DNA of 64,000 bases from Bog-473 sp963821755 (GTDB lineage Bacteria > Actinomycetota > Acidimicrobiia > Acidimicrobiales > RAAP-2). Of this stretch, positions 52,675 to 63,733 are shown one piece after another. Made by a program: the position numbers and the translations under genes. Position 1 is the first letter of the stretch. The number at the start of each line of letters is the position of its first letter. The notes beneath the pieces are model-generated. The model worked only from the letters and a program-made list of their open reading frames with translations, did not search any database and was not told the origin of the DNA. The DNA is taken from contig CAWGEX010000003.1 in the NCBI GenBank assembly GCA_963821755.1, positions 372,001-436,000 of the forward strand. Direction: 5' to 3'.

Positions 52675-54168
52675 CTACGAGTTGAGTCGCTCCAGCAAGT
52701 CCGCTGGACTGGTGCTCTGGGCCAACAGCGCGCCCGTGTGCTCGGCGGTCCCCTTCAAGGGATCCATCATAGGGACGCGCCGCAGCGGATCGGTGCCGAT
52801 GTCGAACACCAGGGAATCCCAGTTGGCCGTGACCACCGCGTCGGGCCAGCGAGCCAGGCATTTCCCCCGGAACCAGGCACGGGTGCCCCGGGGTGGCTCG
52901 GTGACGGCCTCGTCGGACTCGGCCACGGTGACCAGGCGCTGGAGGCCCAGGCGCTGGTAGACGGAGCGGCCCGGGCGCAGGTCGTGATATTGCAACGCCA
53001 GTGCAGCCAGGCGGGGATCGCCCCAGCCGCACCCGTGGCGCTCCTGGTAGGCCAGGAGCAGCTGCTGCTTGGCCACCCAGTCCAACGTGTCGGAGAGGGA
53101 GGCGGGGTCGGATTCGAGGCCCTCCAGGACGGCCTCCCAGTGGCGCATGACCAACGCACCGACGTCGCCCTGGTCGCCCAGCGCGGCCAGGCCGTGCTCC
53201 TCGGCGTACTTGCGGGCGGCGCCGAAGATCTCCCACTGCATCTCGAGCGCGGTGGCCGTGCTGCCGTCGGCCAGGGCCAGCGGGCGGGCCAGGGAGAGGT
53301 CGGCCGAGACCTGATGGATGGCCCGCACCGGATCGGCCAGCGCGAGGTCGCGCCCCGGCCCGGCCTCGTCTTCGACCATGGCCAGCACGATGGCCGTCGT
53401 GCCGACCTTCAACAAGGTGGCGACCTCGGAGAGATTGGCGTCGCCGACGATGACGTGGAGTCGGCGGAACCGCTTGGGGTCGGCGTGGGGCTCGTCACGG
53501 GTATTGACGATGGGACGCTTCAAGGTCGTCTCGAGCCCGACGATCTCCTCGAAGAATTCGGCCCGCTGGGAGATCTGGAAGTGGACGGTGGCGGCATCGA
53601 GCGCCGGCGTCTCCACCCCGACCTTGCCCGAGCCCGTGAAGATGGTGCGCGAGACGAAGTGCGGCACCACGCCCTCGATCACCCGGGAGAACGGGACGGC
53701 CCGGTCCATCATGTAGTTCTCGTGGCAGCCGTAGGAGTTGCCCTTGCCGTCGGAGTTGTTCTTGTAGACGATCGGCGAAGCCACGTCGGGGATACGCGCC
53801 TGGGCGGCGATCATGGAGCGGCGCATGACCTCCTCGCCGGCCTTGTCATAGACCAGGCACTCGAGCGGGGTCAGGCACTCGGGGGTCGAGTACTCCGGGT
53901 GGGCGTGGTCGACGTAGAAGCGGGCGCCGTTGGTGAGGACGGTGTTGGCCAGGTGGGTCTCGACCATCGGGGCCAATGACCCCTCGCGGGCGAAGCCGCG
54001 GGCGTCGTTGCCCGGCGTCTCGTCCTCGAAGTCCCAACCGATCCTCTGCTCGATATCCGCCGCGTAGGCGTTGACCAGCACCGAGGAGGCGGCAATCGGA
54101 TTCTGCTCCGGACCGGGCGAGTGAATGCCGTACTCGGTCTCGATCCCGCAGACCTTGATGGTGGCCAC
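52675..54168 (-). CDS. dop: Pup deamidase/depupylase Dop
   Basis: Dop converts the C-terminal Gln of Pup to Glu and removes Pup from conjugates. The 497-residue paralogue of PafA starts KVCGIETEYGIHSPG and contains the Dop-specific longer N-terminal loop around FEDETPGNDARGF. It also contains YVDHAHPEYSTPEC, NNSDGKGNSYGCHENY and TRDEPHADPKRFRRLH. The start codon is GTG. It is 18 bases after arc. Confidence 0.96.
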   Translation of the reverse strand: MATIKVCGIETEYGIHSPGPEQNPIAASSVLVNAYAADIEQRIGWDFEDETPGNDARGFAREGSLAPMVETHLANTVLTNGARFYVDHAHPEYSTPECLTPLECLVYDKAGEEVMRRSMIAAQARIPDVASPIVYKNNSDGKGNSYGCHENYMMDRAVPFSRVIEGVVPHFVSRTIFTGSGKVGVETPALDAATVHFQISQRAEFFEEIVGLETTLKRPIVNTRDEPHADPKRFRRLHVIVGDANLSEVATLLKVGTTAIVLAMVEDEAGPGRDLALADPVRAIHQVSADLSLARPLALADGSTATALEMQWEIFGAARKYAEEHGLAALGDQGDVGALVMRHWEAVLEGLESDPASLSDTLDWVAKQQLLLAYQERHGCGWGDPRLAALALQYHDLRPGRSVYQRLGLQRLVTVAESDEAVTEPPRGTRAWFRGKCLARWPDAVVTANWDSLVFDIGTDPLRRVPMMDPLKGTAEHTGALLAQSTSPADLLERLNS

Positions 54169-54186
54169 GCGTCGACCCTAGGCCCT

Positions 54187-55950
54187 TTAGAGGTACTGCC
54201 CGGTACCCACCCGCTCGATCGACCGGCCGCCGGTGACCTCCCTGTCCTCGGTGAGCAGTGTGCGGACGTAGACGATGCGCTCGCCCTTCTTCCCCGAGAT
54301 CCGGGCCCAGTCGTCGGGGTTGGTGGTGTTGGGCAGGTCCTCGTTCTCCTTGTACTCCTGGCGGATCGACTCCAGGAGGTCCGAGGTGCGGACGCCGCCG
54401 GGCTCACCGGCGATGACCCGCTTGATGGCCAGCTTCTTGGCCCGGCGGACGATGTTCTCGATCATGGCGCCCGAAGCGAAGTCGCGGTAGTAGAGGATTT
54501 CCTTGTCGCCGTTCTGGTACGTGACCTCGAGGAAGCGGTTCTCGTCATCCTCGCGGTACATCTCGGACACCGTCTGCTCGATGATGGCCAGTGCCGCCTT
54601 GTTGAGGTCGCCCCCGCCGAGGCGGCCCACCTCATCGGCGTCCAGCGGCACGTCGGCCGTGAGGTAGCGGCTGAAGATCTGGGCGGCGGCTTCCTCGTTG
54701 GGCCGTTCGATCTTGATCTTCACATCGAGCCGGCCCGGGCGCAGGATGGCCGGATCGATCAGGTCCTCCCGGTTGGACGCCCCGATGACGATGACGTCCC
54801 GGAGCGACTCCACCCCGTCGATCTCGGCCAGCAGTTGCGGCACGATCGTCGACTCCATATCGGAGCTGATGCCGGTGCCCCGGGTGCGGAAGAGCGACTC
54901 CATCTCGTCGAAGAAGACGATGACCGGCATGCCCTCGTCGGCCTTCTCCCGGGCCCGCTGGAAGACCTGGCGGATCTGGCGCTCGGTCTCCCCCACGTAC
55001 TTGTTGAGGAGCTCGGGCCCCTTGATGTTGAGGAAGTAGCTCCGCACGTTGGCGTTCCCGGTGGTCTCGGACACCTTCTTGGCCAGTGAGTTGGCCACCG
55101 CCTTGGCGATGAGCGTCTTGCCGCATCCGGGCGGACCGTACAGGAGGATGCCCTTGGGGGCCGGGAGCGAGTACTCGGCGAAGAGCGCGCGGTGCAGGTA
55201 GGGCAGCTCCACGGCGTCGGTGATGGCCTCGATCTGCGTATCGAGCCCACCCACGTCGTCGTAGGTGATGTCGGGCACCTCTTCGAGGACGAGCTCCTCG
55301 GTCTCGAGCTTCGGGAGCTTCTCGATCAGCAGCTGGTTGCGCACGTCCATGAGCAGCGAATCGCCGGCCCGCAGCTTCTCGCCGATCATCTCCTCGGAAA
55401 GCTCGGCCACCCGCTCCTCGTCCGCCCGGGCGAACACGACGCAGCGGCGCCCGTCCTCCAGTCGCTCCTTGAGGGTGACCACCTCGCCGCTCATCTCCCC
55501 GTCCCGGACGAGGACCACGTTCAACGACTCGTTCAGCACCACCTCATTGCCCTTGCGGATGATGCCCGGGTCGATGTCGGGGTGGAGGCTGACTCTCATC
55601 TTGCGCCCGCTCGAGAAGACGTCGACCGTGCCGTCTTCGTTGACCCCCAGGAAGGTGCCGTAGGCGGCCGGGGGCTGCGTCAGCTTCTCGACTTCTTCTC
55701 TCAGCGCGGCCAGCTGCTCCTTGGCCTGCTGCAGGGTGAAGGTCAGCTTCTCGTTCTGCGAGGTGGCGTGGGCCAGCTGGCCCTTGGAATCGAGCAGGCG
55801 CTCCTCGAGGGCCTGGACGCGGCCGGGGCTCTCCTGCAAGCGGCGCCGGAGCGCGTGGATCTCGTCCTCGGCGTCGGCCAGTTCGGCCCGCAGGGCTTCG
55901 GCCTGCGCCGCCTGGTCGTCGGAGTCCGGGGTGACGCTCACGCTGTTCAC
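54187..55950 (-). CDS. arc: Proteasome-associated AAA ATPase ARC (Mpa)
   Basis: ARC unfolds pupylated proteins and feeds them to the 20S proteasome. The 587-residue protein has an N-terminal coiled coil (residues 10-90) that captures Pup, two OB folds, and the AAA domain with GPPGCGKT, FFDEMESLF and the arginine finger region ILRPGRLDVKI. The C-terminus GTGQYL carries the terminal Tyr-Leu that opens the proteasome gate. GTG 55950 has GGAGGG six bases upstream. Confidence 0.95.
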   Translation of the reverse strand: MNSVSVTPDSDDQAAQAEALRAELADAEDEIHALRRRLQESPGRVQALEERLLDSKGQLAHATSQNEKLTFTLQQAKEQLAALREEVEKLTQPPAAYGTFLGVNEDGTVDVFSSGRKMRVSLHPDIDPGIIRKGNEVVLNESLNVVLVRDGEMSGEVVTLKERLEDGRRCVVFARADEERVAELSEEMIGEKLRAGDSLLMDVRNQLLIEKLPKLETEELVLEEVPDITYDDVGGLDTQIEAITDAVELPYLHRALFAEYSLPAPKGILLYGPPGCGKTLIAKAVANSLAKKVSETTGNANVRSYFLNIKGPELLNKYVGETERQIRQVFQRAREKADEGMPVIVFFDEMESLFRTRGTGISSDMESTIVPQLLAEIDGVESLRDVIVIGASNREDLIDPAILRPGRLDVKIKIERPNEEAAAQIFSRYLTADVPLDADEVGRLGGGDLNKAALAIIEQTVSEMYREDDENRFLEVTYQNGDKEILYYRDFASGAMIENIVRRAKKLAIKRVIAGEPGGVRTSDLLESIRQEYKENEDLPNTTNPDDWARISGKKGERIVYVRTLLTEDREVTGGRSIERVGTGQYL

Positions 55951-56114
55951 CCTAACCCTCCGGCTCGGAGAATTGGCCCACACCACGCGGACCTGGGGCG
56001 GGGGCAGGCGCTCGCCGGCGTTGCGGCGCCGGCCGTACGGGTTATGCAGGGATTACGCACGCCATGCGCCGGCATGGGCCGGCACACGGCGACCCAGCGG
56101 GGCACTCGACGGCG

Positions 56115-57544
56115 TTAGGCCCAGGAACTCATGAGTTCGGACCGGGCCAGGTCCTCCCAGCTCTTGTGGAAGGCCGCCGGTTGTATGCCCGCCGGTTCCG
56201 TCGTGGTGGTCGACGAGGGGGCGCACGCCACGGGCGTGAACGCGGGCAGCTCCGGCAGGGTGGCCACCTTGGACTGAGGGTGAGCGAAGTTCAGGGCGGT
56301 GGCCAGGTTGCCGGGGTCACCCTTCGCCTTCGAGGCATCGCGTTGGCTGAGCGGCTTGAGTCCCCAGCGCCACTCGATCAACTTCAGGACCGAGGTGTGG
56401 TCGTAGAAATGGTGTGAGACCGCCGTCTGCGGGCTGGTCGCCCGCGTGAAGGGCGAAGCGATGATGCAGGGCACGCGGAAGCCGGCCAGTACCTCGCCGC
56501 GTGCGTTGAGATCGGTGTCGACCCCGGTGGTGGGGCTGGCACCCACCGGCACGCCGGCGGTGACGCGCGGCGGCGTCACGTGGTCGAAGAATCCACCCCA
56601 CTCGTCGTAGTTGATGACGAGCACGGTCTTGTCCCAACCGGGCCCCGATGCCACCGCGTGGAACACCTGGGACAGGAAAGCGTCACCGGCCCGGATGTCG
56701 GCCAGCGGGTGGTCGTCGGCGGACGTGCCGGTCCCCTCGCCGACGAACTTCGGGTCGAGGTAGGACACGTTGGGCAGGGTGCCGGCGGCGGCATCGCTGA
56801 GGAACTGGGAGTACGGGGAGGAGATGGAGGAGTACGTAGACCCCCACATGAGGAGGAAGGGAACGTCGGCGTAGTAGTACCGGCCGGTCGGGCCGCCGCT
56901 CTGGTTGAGCTGGTCCCAGATGGTGGGGAGGGTCGATTTGGTGAGGGAGTCATCGAGGCGATCGGTCTGCGCCGCGTGCTGGAAGAAGCGGTTCGGGTAG
57001 GTCGGGGCCAAGATGGAGCAGAAGTACCGGTCGCACGTGGTGTACGCCATGGCCAGTTTGCTCATGAAGGGCCGGTCCGCGGCCTCGTAGTAGCTGACGG
57101 CGAGGGAGTCGTTGGCCGGGTCGGACAGAAACCCGTTCATCTTCCCGTGGTTGAACTGCAGGCGCCCGCCCGAATAGGAGTGGTCGGGGTCGGTGAAGGC
57201 GCAGCCGTTGAATTGACTCTGGTGGTAGGTGGCCGTGGCCTTGCCCTTCGGGTTGGGGTACGTCAGTCCGGCCTGCCTGCCGTCGGCATGGGGCAGCCAG
57301 CCGAGGAAGTGGTCGAAGCTCCGGTTCTCCATCATCACCACGATCACGTGCTCGATCCCCGAGTCCCCGGGCGCCGGCAGGGCGGTGCTGGTGGCGCTGG
57401 CGTTGCTGGCGGTGGCGTTGCTGGCGGTGGCGAAGGCATTCGAGCCGGGGCTCGGCCGCGCCGGCTCGCCCCATCCCGCCCAACGAGCGCGGCACCCGAC
57501 GCTCCCAGGGCGCCTTTCACGAAGGTACGGCGGTCAACGGCCAT
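56115..57544 (-). CDS. Tat-exported phosphoesterase (phospholipase C/acid phosphatase family), one frameshift
   Basis: A secreted phosphoesterase of the PF04185 type, about 477 residues when joined. The first frame from ATG 57544 has a twin-arginine signal (VDRRTFVKGALG). The rest is in another frame and carries the metal-site IEHVIVVMMENRSFDHFLGW, NGCAFTDPDHSY and VINYDEWGGFFDHV. Adding one C to the CCCC run at 57469-57472 joins them through a Ser/Ala/Thr-rich spacer. The substrate could be a phospholipid or another phosphate ester. Confidence 0.8.
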
Positions 57545-57746
57545 TGTGATGTCCCCCTTTGTCGTCCACATGGTGCCACGACAGGCCAAGGCCGGGCAGC
57601 GGGTGTAGAGGGTCCCATGACCGGGCAGGCACGGGGTGACGAGTAGCATGGAGTGGTCCGACGGGTCATGTTGACGAAGCTGTGGCTGCCTCGGTACGGT
57701 CCCAGCGGGCCGGCGGGTGGTCACACAGAGGAGAGAAGACAACGAC

Positions 57747-57983
57747 ATGAAGGTCTGGATCGACCAGGATCTCTGCACGGGCGATGGGCTGTGCGAGGAG
57801 ATCGCGCCGGCCGTGTTCACCCTTCTGGACGACGGTCTGGCCTACGTGAAGGAAGACGACTCGGTCAAGAACGAGCCGGGCGGTTCCGCCGGCATGGCCA
57901 ACGTGCCGAGCGACCTCGAAGAGGCCGTGGTGGAGGCGTCCGAGGAATGCCCCGGTGAGTGCATCTTCATCGAGAAGGACTAG
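57747..57983 (+). CDS. Ferredoxin (single cluster)
   Basis: A 78-residue ferredoxin with Cys in CTGDGLC near the N-terminus and in ECPGEC near the C-terminus. The first pair is C-x5-C, so one Cys of a typical CxxCxxC set is missing, and a [3Fe-4S] or unusual [4Fe-4S] cluster is likely. Such ferredoxins usually serve cytochrome P450s or KorAB-like enzymes. GAGGAGAG lies about 12 bases upstream of the ATG. Confidence 0.85.
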   Translation: MKVWIDQDLCTGDGLCEEIAPAVFTLLDDGLAYVKEDDSVKNEPGGSAGMANVPSDLEEAVVEASEECPGECIFIEKD

Positions 57984-58098
57984 GCAAGGACCAGAAGGAC
58001 TAGAAGGACGAGCTGCAGTGCCTACCGCCCTGCAGTGACGACCTGCCGTTCCCTCCGGCCTTTACCGATTCCTCCCCCTTTTTTCCGGCGGGGTTCGC

Positions 58099-58872
58099 TC
58101 AGCCGCTGAGCCGGCGGGCCGTCGTGAGGAACCCGGTGTGGCCCACCATGCGGTGGTCGGGTCGCACAGAGCGGGCCTCGACGTGCCAGGTGCGACGGAT
58201 GATCTCCTGGGTTTGCGACACCCCGAACGGGGCGTCGTCGTCGTCGAGGGCCTGGCGCAACAGTGCCGTCTGATTGATGGTGGGGAGATAGGCCAGGAGA
58301 ATTCCACCGGGCCTGAGCGCCGTTGACGCGGCCGCGACGACCTTGTGCGGCTCGGGCATGTCGAGCAGGATGCGGTCGAGTTCGATCTCGTCGATACCCT
58401 CGGTGACGTCGCGGATCTCGACCCGGTAGGCGGAACCGGGACCCAGCGTGGCCGTGACGTTGGCGATGGCGCGTTGCGCGAAGTCCTCCCGAAGCTCGTA
58501 GCCGACCACGTCGGCGCCGGCCCGCAACACGGTCATCGAGAGGGCTCCGGATCCGACCCCGGCTTCGAGCACGCGTTGGCCCGGTCCGATGTCCGCCGCG
58601 ATGAGGATGGCGCCCAGGTCCTTGGGGTAGATCACCTGGGCCCCCCGGGGCATCTTGAGCACAACGTCGCTGAGCGTCGGTCGCAGCACCAGGAACTTGC
58701 GGCCGGTCGATCCGACGATGGTGCGGCCCTCGTCGCCACCGATGATGTCGTCGTGCGCGATCACGCCGGCGTGGGTGTGGAACGTGGCCGCGGCGACCAG
58801 GGTGAGTAGGTAGCGGCGCTCCTTGGGGTCGATCAGGAGCACCCGCTCCCCCGCTTCGAGGAGGCGCGGCAC
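58099..58872 (-). CDS. trmI: tRNA (adenine-N1)-methyltransferase TrmI
   Basis: TrmI methylates adenine 58 in the T-loop of tRNAs. The 257-residue protein has an N-terminal beta-domain and a Rossmann methyltransferase fold: VLEAGVGSGALSMTVL binds AdoMet, GYELREDFAQRA follows, and DRILLDMPEPHKV is the catalytic strand. In mycobacteria the same gene lies just upstream of the proteasome ATPase. GTG 58872 follows the small membrane protein gene by five bases. Confidence 0.9.
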   Translation of the reverse strand: MPRLLEAGERVLLIDPKERRYLLTLVAAATFHTHAGVIAHDDIIGGDEGRTIVGSTGRKFLVLRPTLSDVVLKMPRGAQVIYPKDLGAILIAADIGPGQRVLEAGVGSGALSMTVLRAGADVVGYELREDFAQRAIANVTATLGPGSAYRVEIRDVTEGIDEIELDRILLDMPEPHKVVAAASTALRPGGILLAYLPTINQTALLRQALDDDDAPFGVSQTQEIIRRTWHVEARSVRPDHRMVGHTGFLTTARRLSG

Positions 58873-58877
58873 ACGAC

Positions 58878-59111
58878 TCAGTCTTCGTCGGAGGCCGACG
58901 TGGTGTCGCCGGCCGGTGCGGAGCGGTCTCGCACCGAGATCAACACTTGCTCTCCGGGTGCGATTTTCACGGAGGAGACCAGGCCGCGATTGTCGCTCAA
59001 TGTGCGGCGCAGGACTAAGACGCACCCGGCGATGACGAACCAGGCCCAATTGCGATCGGCCATGCCCCGCCGGAAAGCGGAGCGGAGAAGGCGCCGAAAG
59101 AAGAGATCCAT
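58878..59111 (-). CDS. Small single-pass membrane protein
   Basis: A 77-residue protein with a basic N-terminus, one helix (WAWFVIAGCVLVLRR, residues 23-37) and a soluble C-terminal strand region (KIAPGEQVLISVRDRS). No family recognised. It lies between trmI and another small membrane protein on the same strand. Confidence 0.55.
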   Translation of the reverse strand: MDLFFRRLLRSAFRRGMADRNWAWFVIAGCVLVLRRTLSDNRGLVSSVKIAPGEQVLISVRDRSAPAGDTTSASDED

Positions 59112-59125
59112 GGACGACGGACGAC

Positions 59126-59347
59126 CTAGAGACGGCGTATCTCGACGACGGCCGACCGGCTCCGGCCCCGTCGGCGCCCGGCCAGGAAGGCCAGGGTGAG
59201 CAGGGTCAGTCCCACCGCGCCGACCACGGCCAGGGCCCGGGGCGCTTCGGCCCGGGCAGTGGCTTCTCCTTCGCCGACGACCTGAGCGTAGGCGGTCCGA
59301 AGATCGTCGCGGGTGATCAGCCGCCGGTCATTGCCTCGGCTTGACAT
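59126..59347 (-). CDS. Small membrane protein of unknown function
   Basis: A 73-residue protein: a soluble N-terminus (LITRDDLRTAYAQVVGEGE), one helix (LAVVGAVGLTLLTLAFLAG) and a basic tail (RRRGRSRS). The ATG overlaps the stop of the holin-like gene in TGATG, so the two are co-translated. The visible family is unknown. Confidence 0.6.
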   Translation of the reverse strand: MSSRGNDRRLITRDDLRTAYAQVVGEGEATARAEAPRALAVVGAVGLTLLTLAFLAGRRRGRSRSAVVEIRRL

Positions 59348-59754
59348 CAGGTGCTTCCTTCCTGGGTGGCTTGTGGTTTGGCGCGATCGGTCTGTTTCGG
59401 CAACTTCCGTTGGGCGGGGCCGGCGGTGATCCGCCAGGCGGCCACTCCCACCACGGCGAGGCCGAGCGCGCTGACGACGAAATACGGTACCCACGACCAA
59501 TCGCCGGTCAAGCTCGTTCCCGTCTCGTCCTGGAGGAGCCGAAGGACACCGATGAGGAGCAGCAGGAGGCCGATGGCAATGGCGATTGACCCGGCCAGGC
59601 CCCAGGCCAGGAAGCGGCCAAGGCCCTTGAGCGGCCCCAGCGTCTCCTGCTTGAGGTAGTCGATGGTCAGTTGCACGGCGTCCCCGCCCGACTTACGCAC
59701 CCCGCTGATCCCGCTATCTGAGTCTGAGCCCGCCCGTGCCATGTGGCCTGTCAT
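59347..59754 (-). CDS. Holin-like two-helix membrane protein
   Basis: A 135-residue protein with two hydrophobic helices (GSIAIAIGLLLLLIGVLRLL and VPYFVVSALGLAVVGVAAW) after a soluble helix. The layout resembles actinobacterial phage-holin-like/DUF1469 proteins found in ordinary chromosomes; no other phage gene is present. ATG 59742 (MARAG) is an alternative start. Confidence 0.6.
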   Translation of the reverse strand: MTGHMARAGSDSDSGISGVRKSGGDAVQLTIDYLKQETLGPLKGLGRFLAWGLAGSIAIAIGLLLLLIGVLRLLQDETGTSLTGDWSWVPYFVVSALGLAVVGVAAWRITAGPAQRKLPKQTDRAKPQATQEGST

Positions 59755-59835
59755 CCTGGTCTCTGGGCTGCGACGGTGCAAGCACCCATGGGTGACGAAG
59801 GCCTGGACCGGTCGCCCCGCCGAGCACCCAGCCCC

Positions 59836-60327
59836 TCACCCCCGCTCCCGGAAGATGTAGGTGGACGTGGCCCGGGCCACCAGGCGTTCCCCGGCCGCCC
59901 TGGCTGCCCCGGCCGGCGCGGCGGGCGTTCCCGTGGCGGTCGTGGCGTCGGTGGCGTCGGTGGCGTCGGTGGCCAGGAGCGGATCAGGGGCGTCGAAGGC
60001 CACCACACTGGCCTCGACGAAGGCCACACGCGATCCGCCCGTGATCACTTCGGCCGTGCAGATGAGGGTGGCTCCCGGGGGGACCGGCGCCAGGAAGCTG
60101 ACCTTCATCTCCGCGTTGGCGGCGAAGACCTTGCGCCCCTGGACGAAGGTGACTGCGGCCGCCCCCATGGCGGAGTCGGCGAACACGCCCAGGAACCCCC
60201 CCTGCATGATGCCGGCCGGGTTGGCGAAGCGCTCGTCGGCCGTCATGCGCCAGATACATCGTCCCGGTGTCGTTTTGTCCAGGCACACCATGCCGAGAGT
60301 GAGATCGCTGTTTGGGGGTACTTGCAT
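59836..60327 (-). CDS. PaaI-type hotdog thioesterase
   Basis: A 163-residue acyl-CoA thioesterase of the hotdog fold: MQGGFLGVFADSAMGAAAV is the N-terminal helix motif (GG, Asp), followed by NAEMKVSFLAPVPPGATLICTAEV. An insertion near residue 125 has TDATDATDAT from a 9-bp repeat expansion between the last strands. ATG 60348 is an alternative start. It is divergent from tkt. Confidence 0.8.
   Translation of the reverse strand: MQVPPNSDLTLGMVCLDKTTPGRCIWRMTADERFANPAGIMQGGFLGVFADSAMGAAAVTFVQGRKVFAANAEMKVSFLAPVPPGATLICTAEVITGGSRVAFVEASVVAFDAPDPLLATDATDATDATTATGTPAAPAGAARAAGERLVARATSTYIFRERG
59938..59972. repeat. 9-bp tandem repeat in the thioesterase gene
   Basis: Plus-strand GTGGCGTCG is repeated three to four times, encoding the TDATDATDAT insertion of the thioesterase. 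It is similar in unit length to the ThyX linker repeat. Confidence 0.75.
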
Positions 60328-60386
60328 ACGGTGACGAGACGGTGTCATCGCAAGTGAGCGTAGGCCGAGAATGGGTAGGGTTGACT

Positions 60387-62430
<2,044 letters not shown>

Positions 62431-62485
62431 CCGCAGGCTCGCCGGACCCAGGACCTCGCCGCACCCAGGAAAAGGAGCAAGAAGG

Positions 62486-63604
62486 ATGACCCGACTCCAG
62501 GATCTCTATGACATCGCCGGCCAGAGCCCATGGTTGGACAACCTGCGGCGCGACTGGCTGCAGGACGGCAAGTTGGCCGACCTGGTGCAGAAGGGGGTGC
62601 GGGGCATCACCTCGAACCCGACCATCCTGGCCAAGGCGATCAGCGGCCAGGACACCTACGACGAGCAGTTCAAGGCACTGATGAAGGATCACACCGTCGA
62701 GAGCGCCTACTGGGAGTTGGCGATCAGCGACATCGAGGACGGTCTCAAGGTGCTGCGCCCGACGTATGACACCAGCGACGGTGAGGACGGGTTCGTCTCG
62801 CTGGAGGTCTCCCCCGCGCTGGCCCACGACACGGACGGCACCGTGCGCGACGCCCGCATGCTGCACGATCGCATCAAGGAGCCCAACCTGCTGGTCAAGG
62901 TGCCGGCCACCCGGGAATGCGTGCCGTCGATCAATACCCTGATCGGCGAGGGACGCAGCATCAACGTGACGCTGATCTTCGGGATCGACCGGTACGACGA
63001 GGTGATGGAGGCCTACATCAGCGGCCTCGAGACGATGGTGGCGGCCGGTCGCGGCGCCGAACTGGCCAAGGTGGCGAGCGTGGCCTCCTTCTTCGTGAGC
63101 CGGGTCGACACCGAGGTGGACCGTCGCCTGGAGACGCTGGCCGGTGGCGAGAACGGTGACGCCGCCATATTGGCCCTGCGCGGCAAGGCCGCGGTGGCCC
63201 AGGCCAGGGTGGCCTATCGGCACTTCCGGGCCGCCTTCTCCGGAGCGCGGTGGGAAGCACTGGCGCACCACGGCGCCCGGGTGCAGCGCCCGCTGTGGGC
63301 GTCGACGTCGACCAAGAACCCGGCCTACGACGATCTGTTGTACGTGGACTCACTGATCGGACCGGCCACGGTGAACACCATGCCGGAGGGAACCATCGCC
63401 GCCTTCGACGACCACGGCACCGTGGCCCGCACGGTGGACGCCGATCCGGACGAGGCCACCGGCGTCCTGGCCCAATTGGCCGCCGCCGGGATCGACATGA
63501 CCGACGTGGAGCAGACGCTGGAGGACGAGGGTGTTGGTTCCTTCGGCAAGTCCTTCGACGAGCTGCTGCAGTCACTGAGCGACAAAGCCGCCACGTTCGG
63601 TTGA
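62486..63604 (+). CDS. tal: Transaldolase
   Basis: Transaldolase moves a dihydroxyacetone unit between sugar phosphates. The 372-residue actinobacterial-type protein has GITSNPTILAKAI, NLLVKVPATRECVPSI with the Schiff-base-type lysine region, FGIDRYDEVMEAYI and ASTSTKNPAYDDLLYVDSL. AAGGAG lies 11 bases before the ATG. It is 55 bases after tkt. Confidence 0.94.
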   Translation: MTRLQDLYDIAGQSPWLDNLRRDWLQDGKLADLVQKGVRGITSNPTILAKAISGQDTYDEQFKALMKDHTVESAYWELAISDIEDGLKVLRPTYDTSDGEDGFVSLEVSPALAHDTDGTVRDARMLHDRIKEPNLLVKVPATRECVPSINTLIGEGRSINVTLIFGIDRYDEVMEAYISGLETMVAAGRGAELAKVASVASFFVSRVDTEVDRRLETLAGGENGDAAILALRGKAAVAQARVAYRHFRAAFSGARWEALAHHGARVQRPLWASTSTKNPAYDDLLYVDSLIGPATVNTMPEGTIAAFDDHGTVARTVDADPDEATGVLAQLAAAGIDMTDVEQTLEDEGVGSFGKSFDELLQSLSDKAATFG

Positions 63605-63733
63605 GTGATCGAGCGACTGATCGATTGAGTAAGCGACTGAACGACGGACGCAGCACCATCCGTCCAGACTGCAAGACAGCACCGACTGCACAGACTGCAC
63701 CGACCGCACCGCCAAGGAAGGGAAGGAACAACC
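63605..63733 (+). other. tal-gnd gap with degenerate short repeats
   Basis: The 129 bases are built of imperfect short repeats (GATCGA/GCGACTGA near the start, then GACTGCA and CCGACTGCACAGACTGCACCGACC). No gene and no clear terminator. GGAAGGGAAGGAA upstream of the next ATG is its ribosome-binding site. Confidence 0.5.

Noticed and set aside
57984..58098. CTGCAG inverted repeat and C/T-rich tract after the ferredoxin as a terminator
   Set aside because: CTGCAG is itself a short palindrome, the stem is weak, and the T-rich stretch lies too far downstream to form a proper intrinsic terminator.
59347..59754. Prophage evidence from the holin-like protein
   Set aside because: Single holin-like membrane proteins are common in actinobacterial chromosomes and no other phage genes are present.
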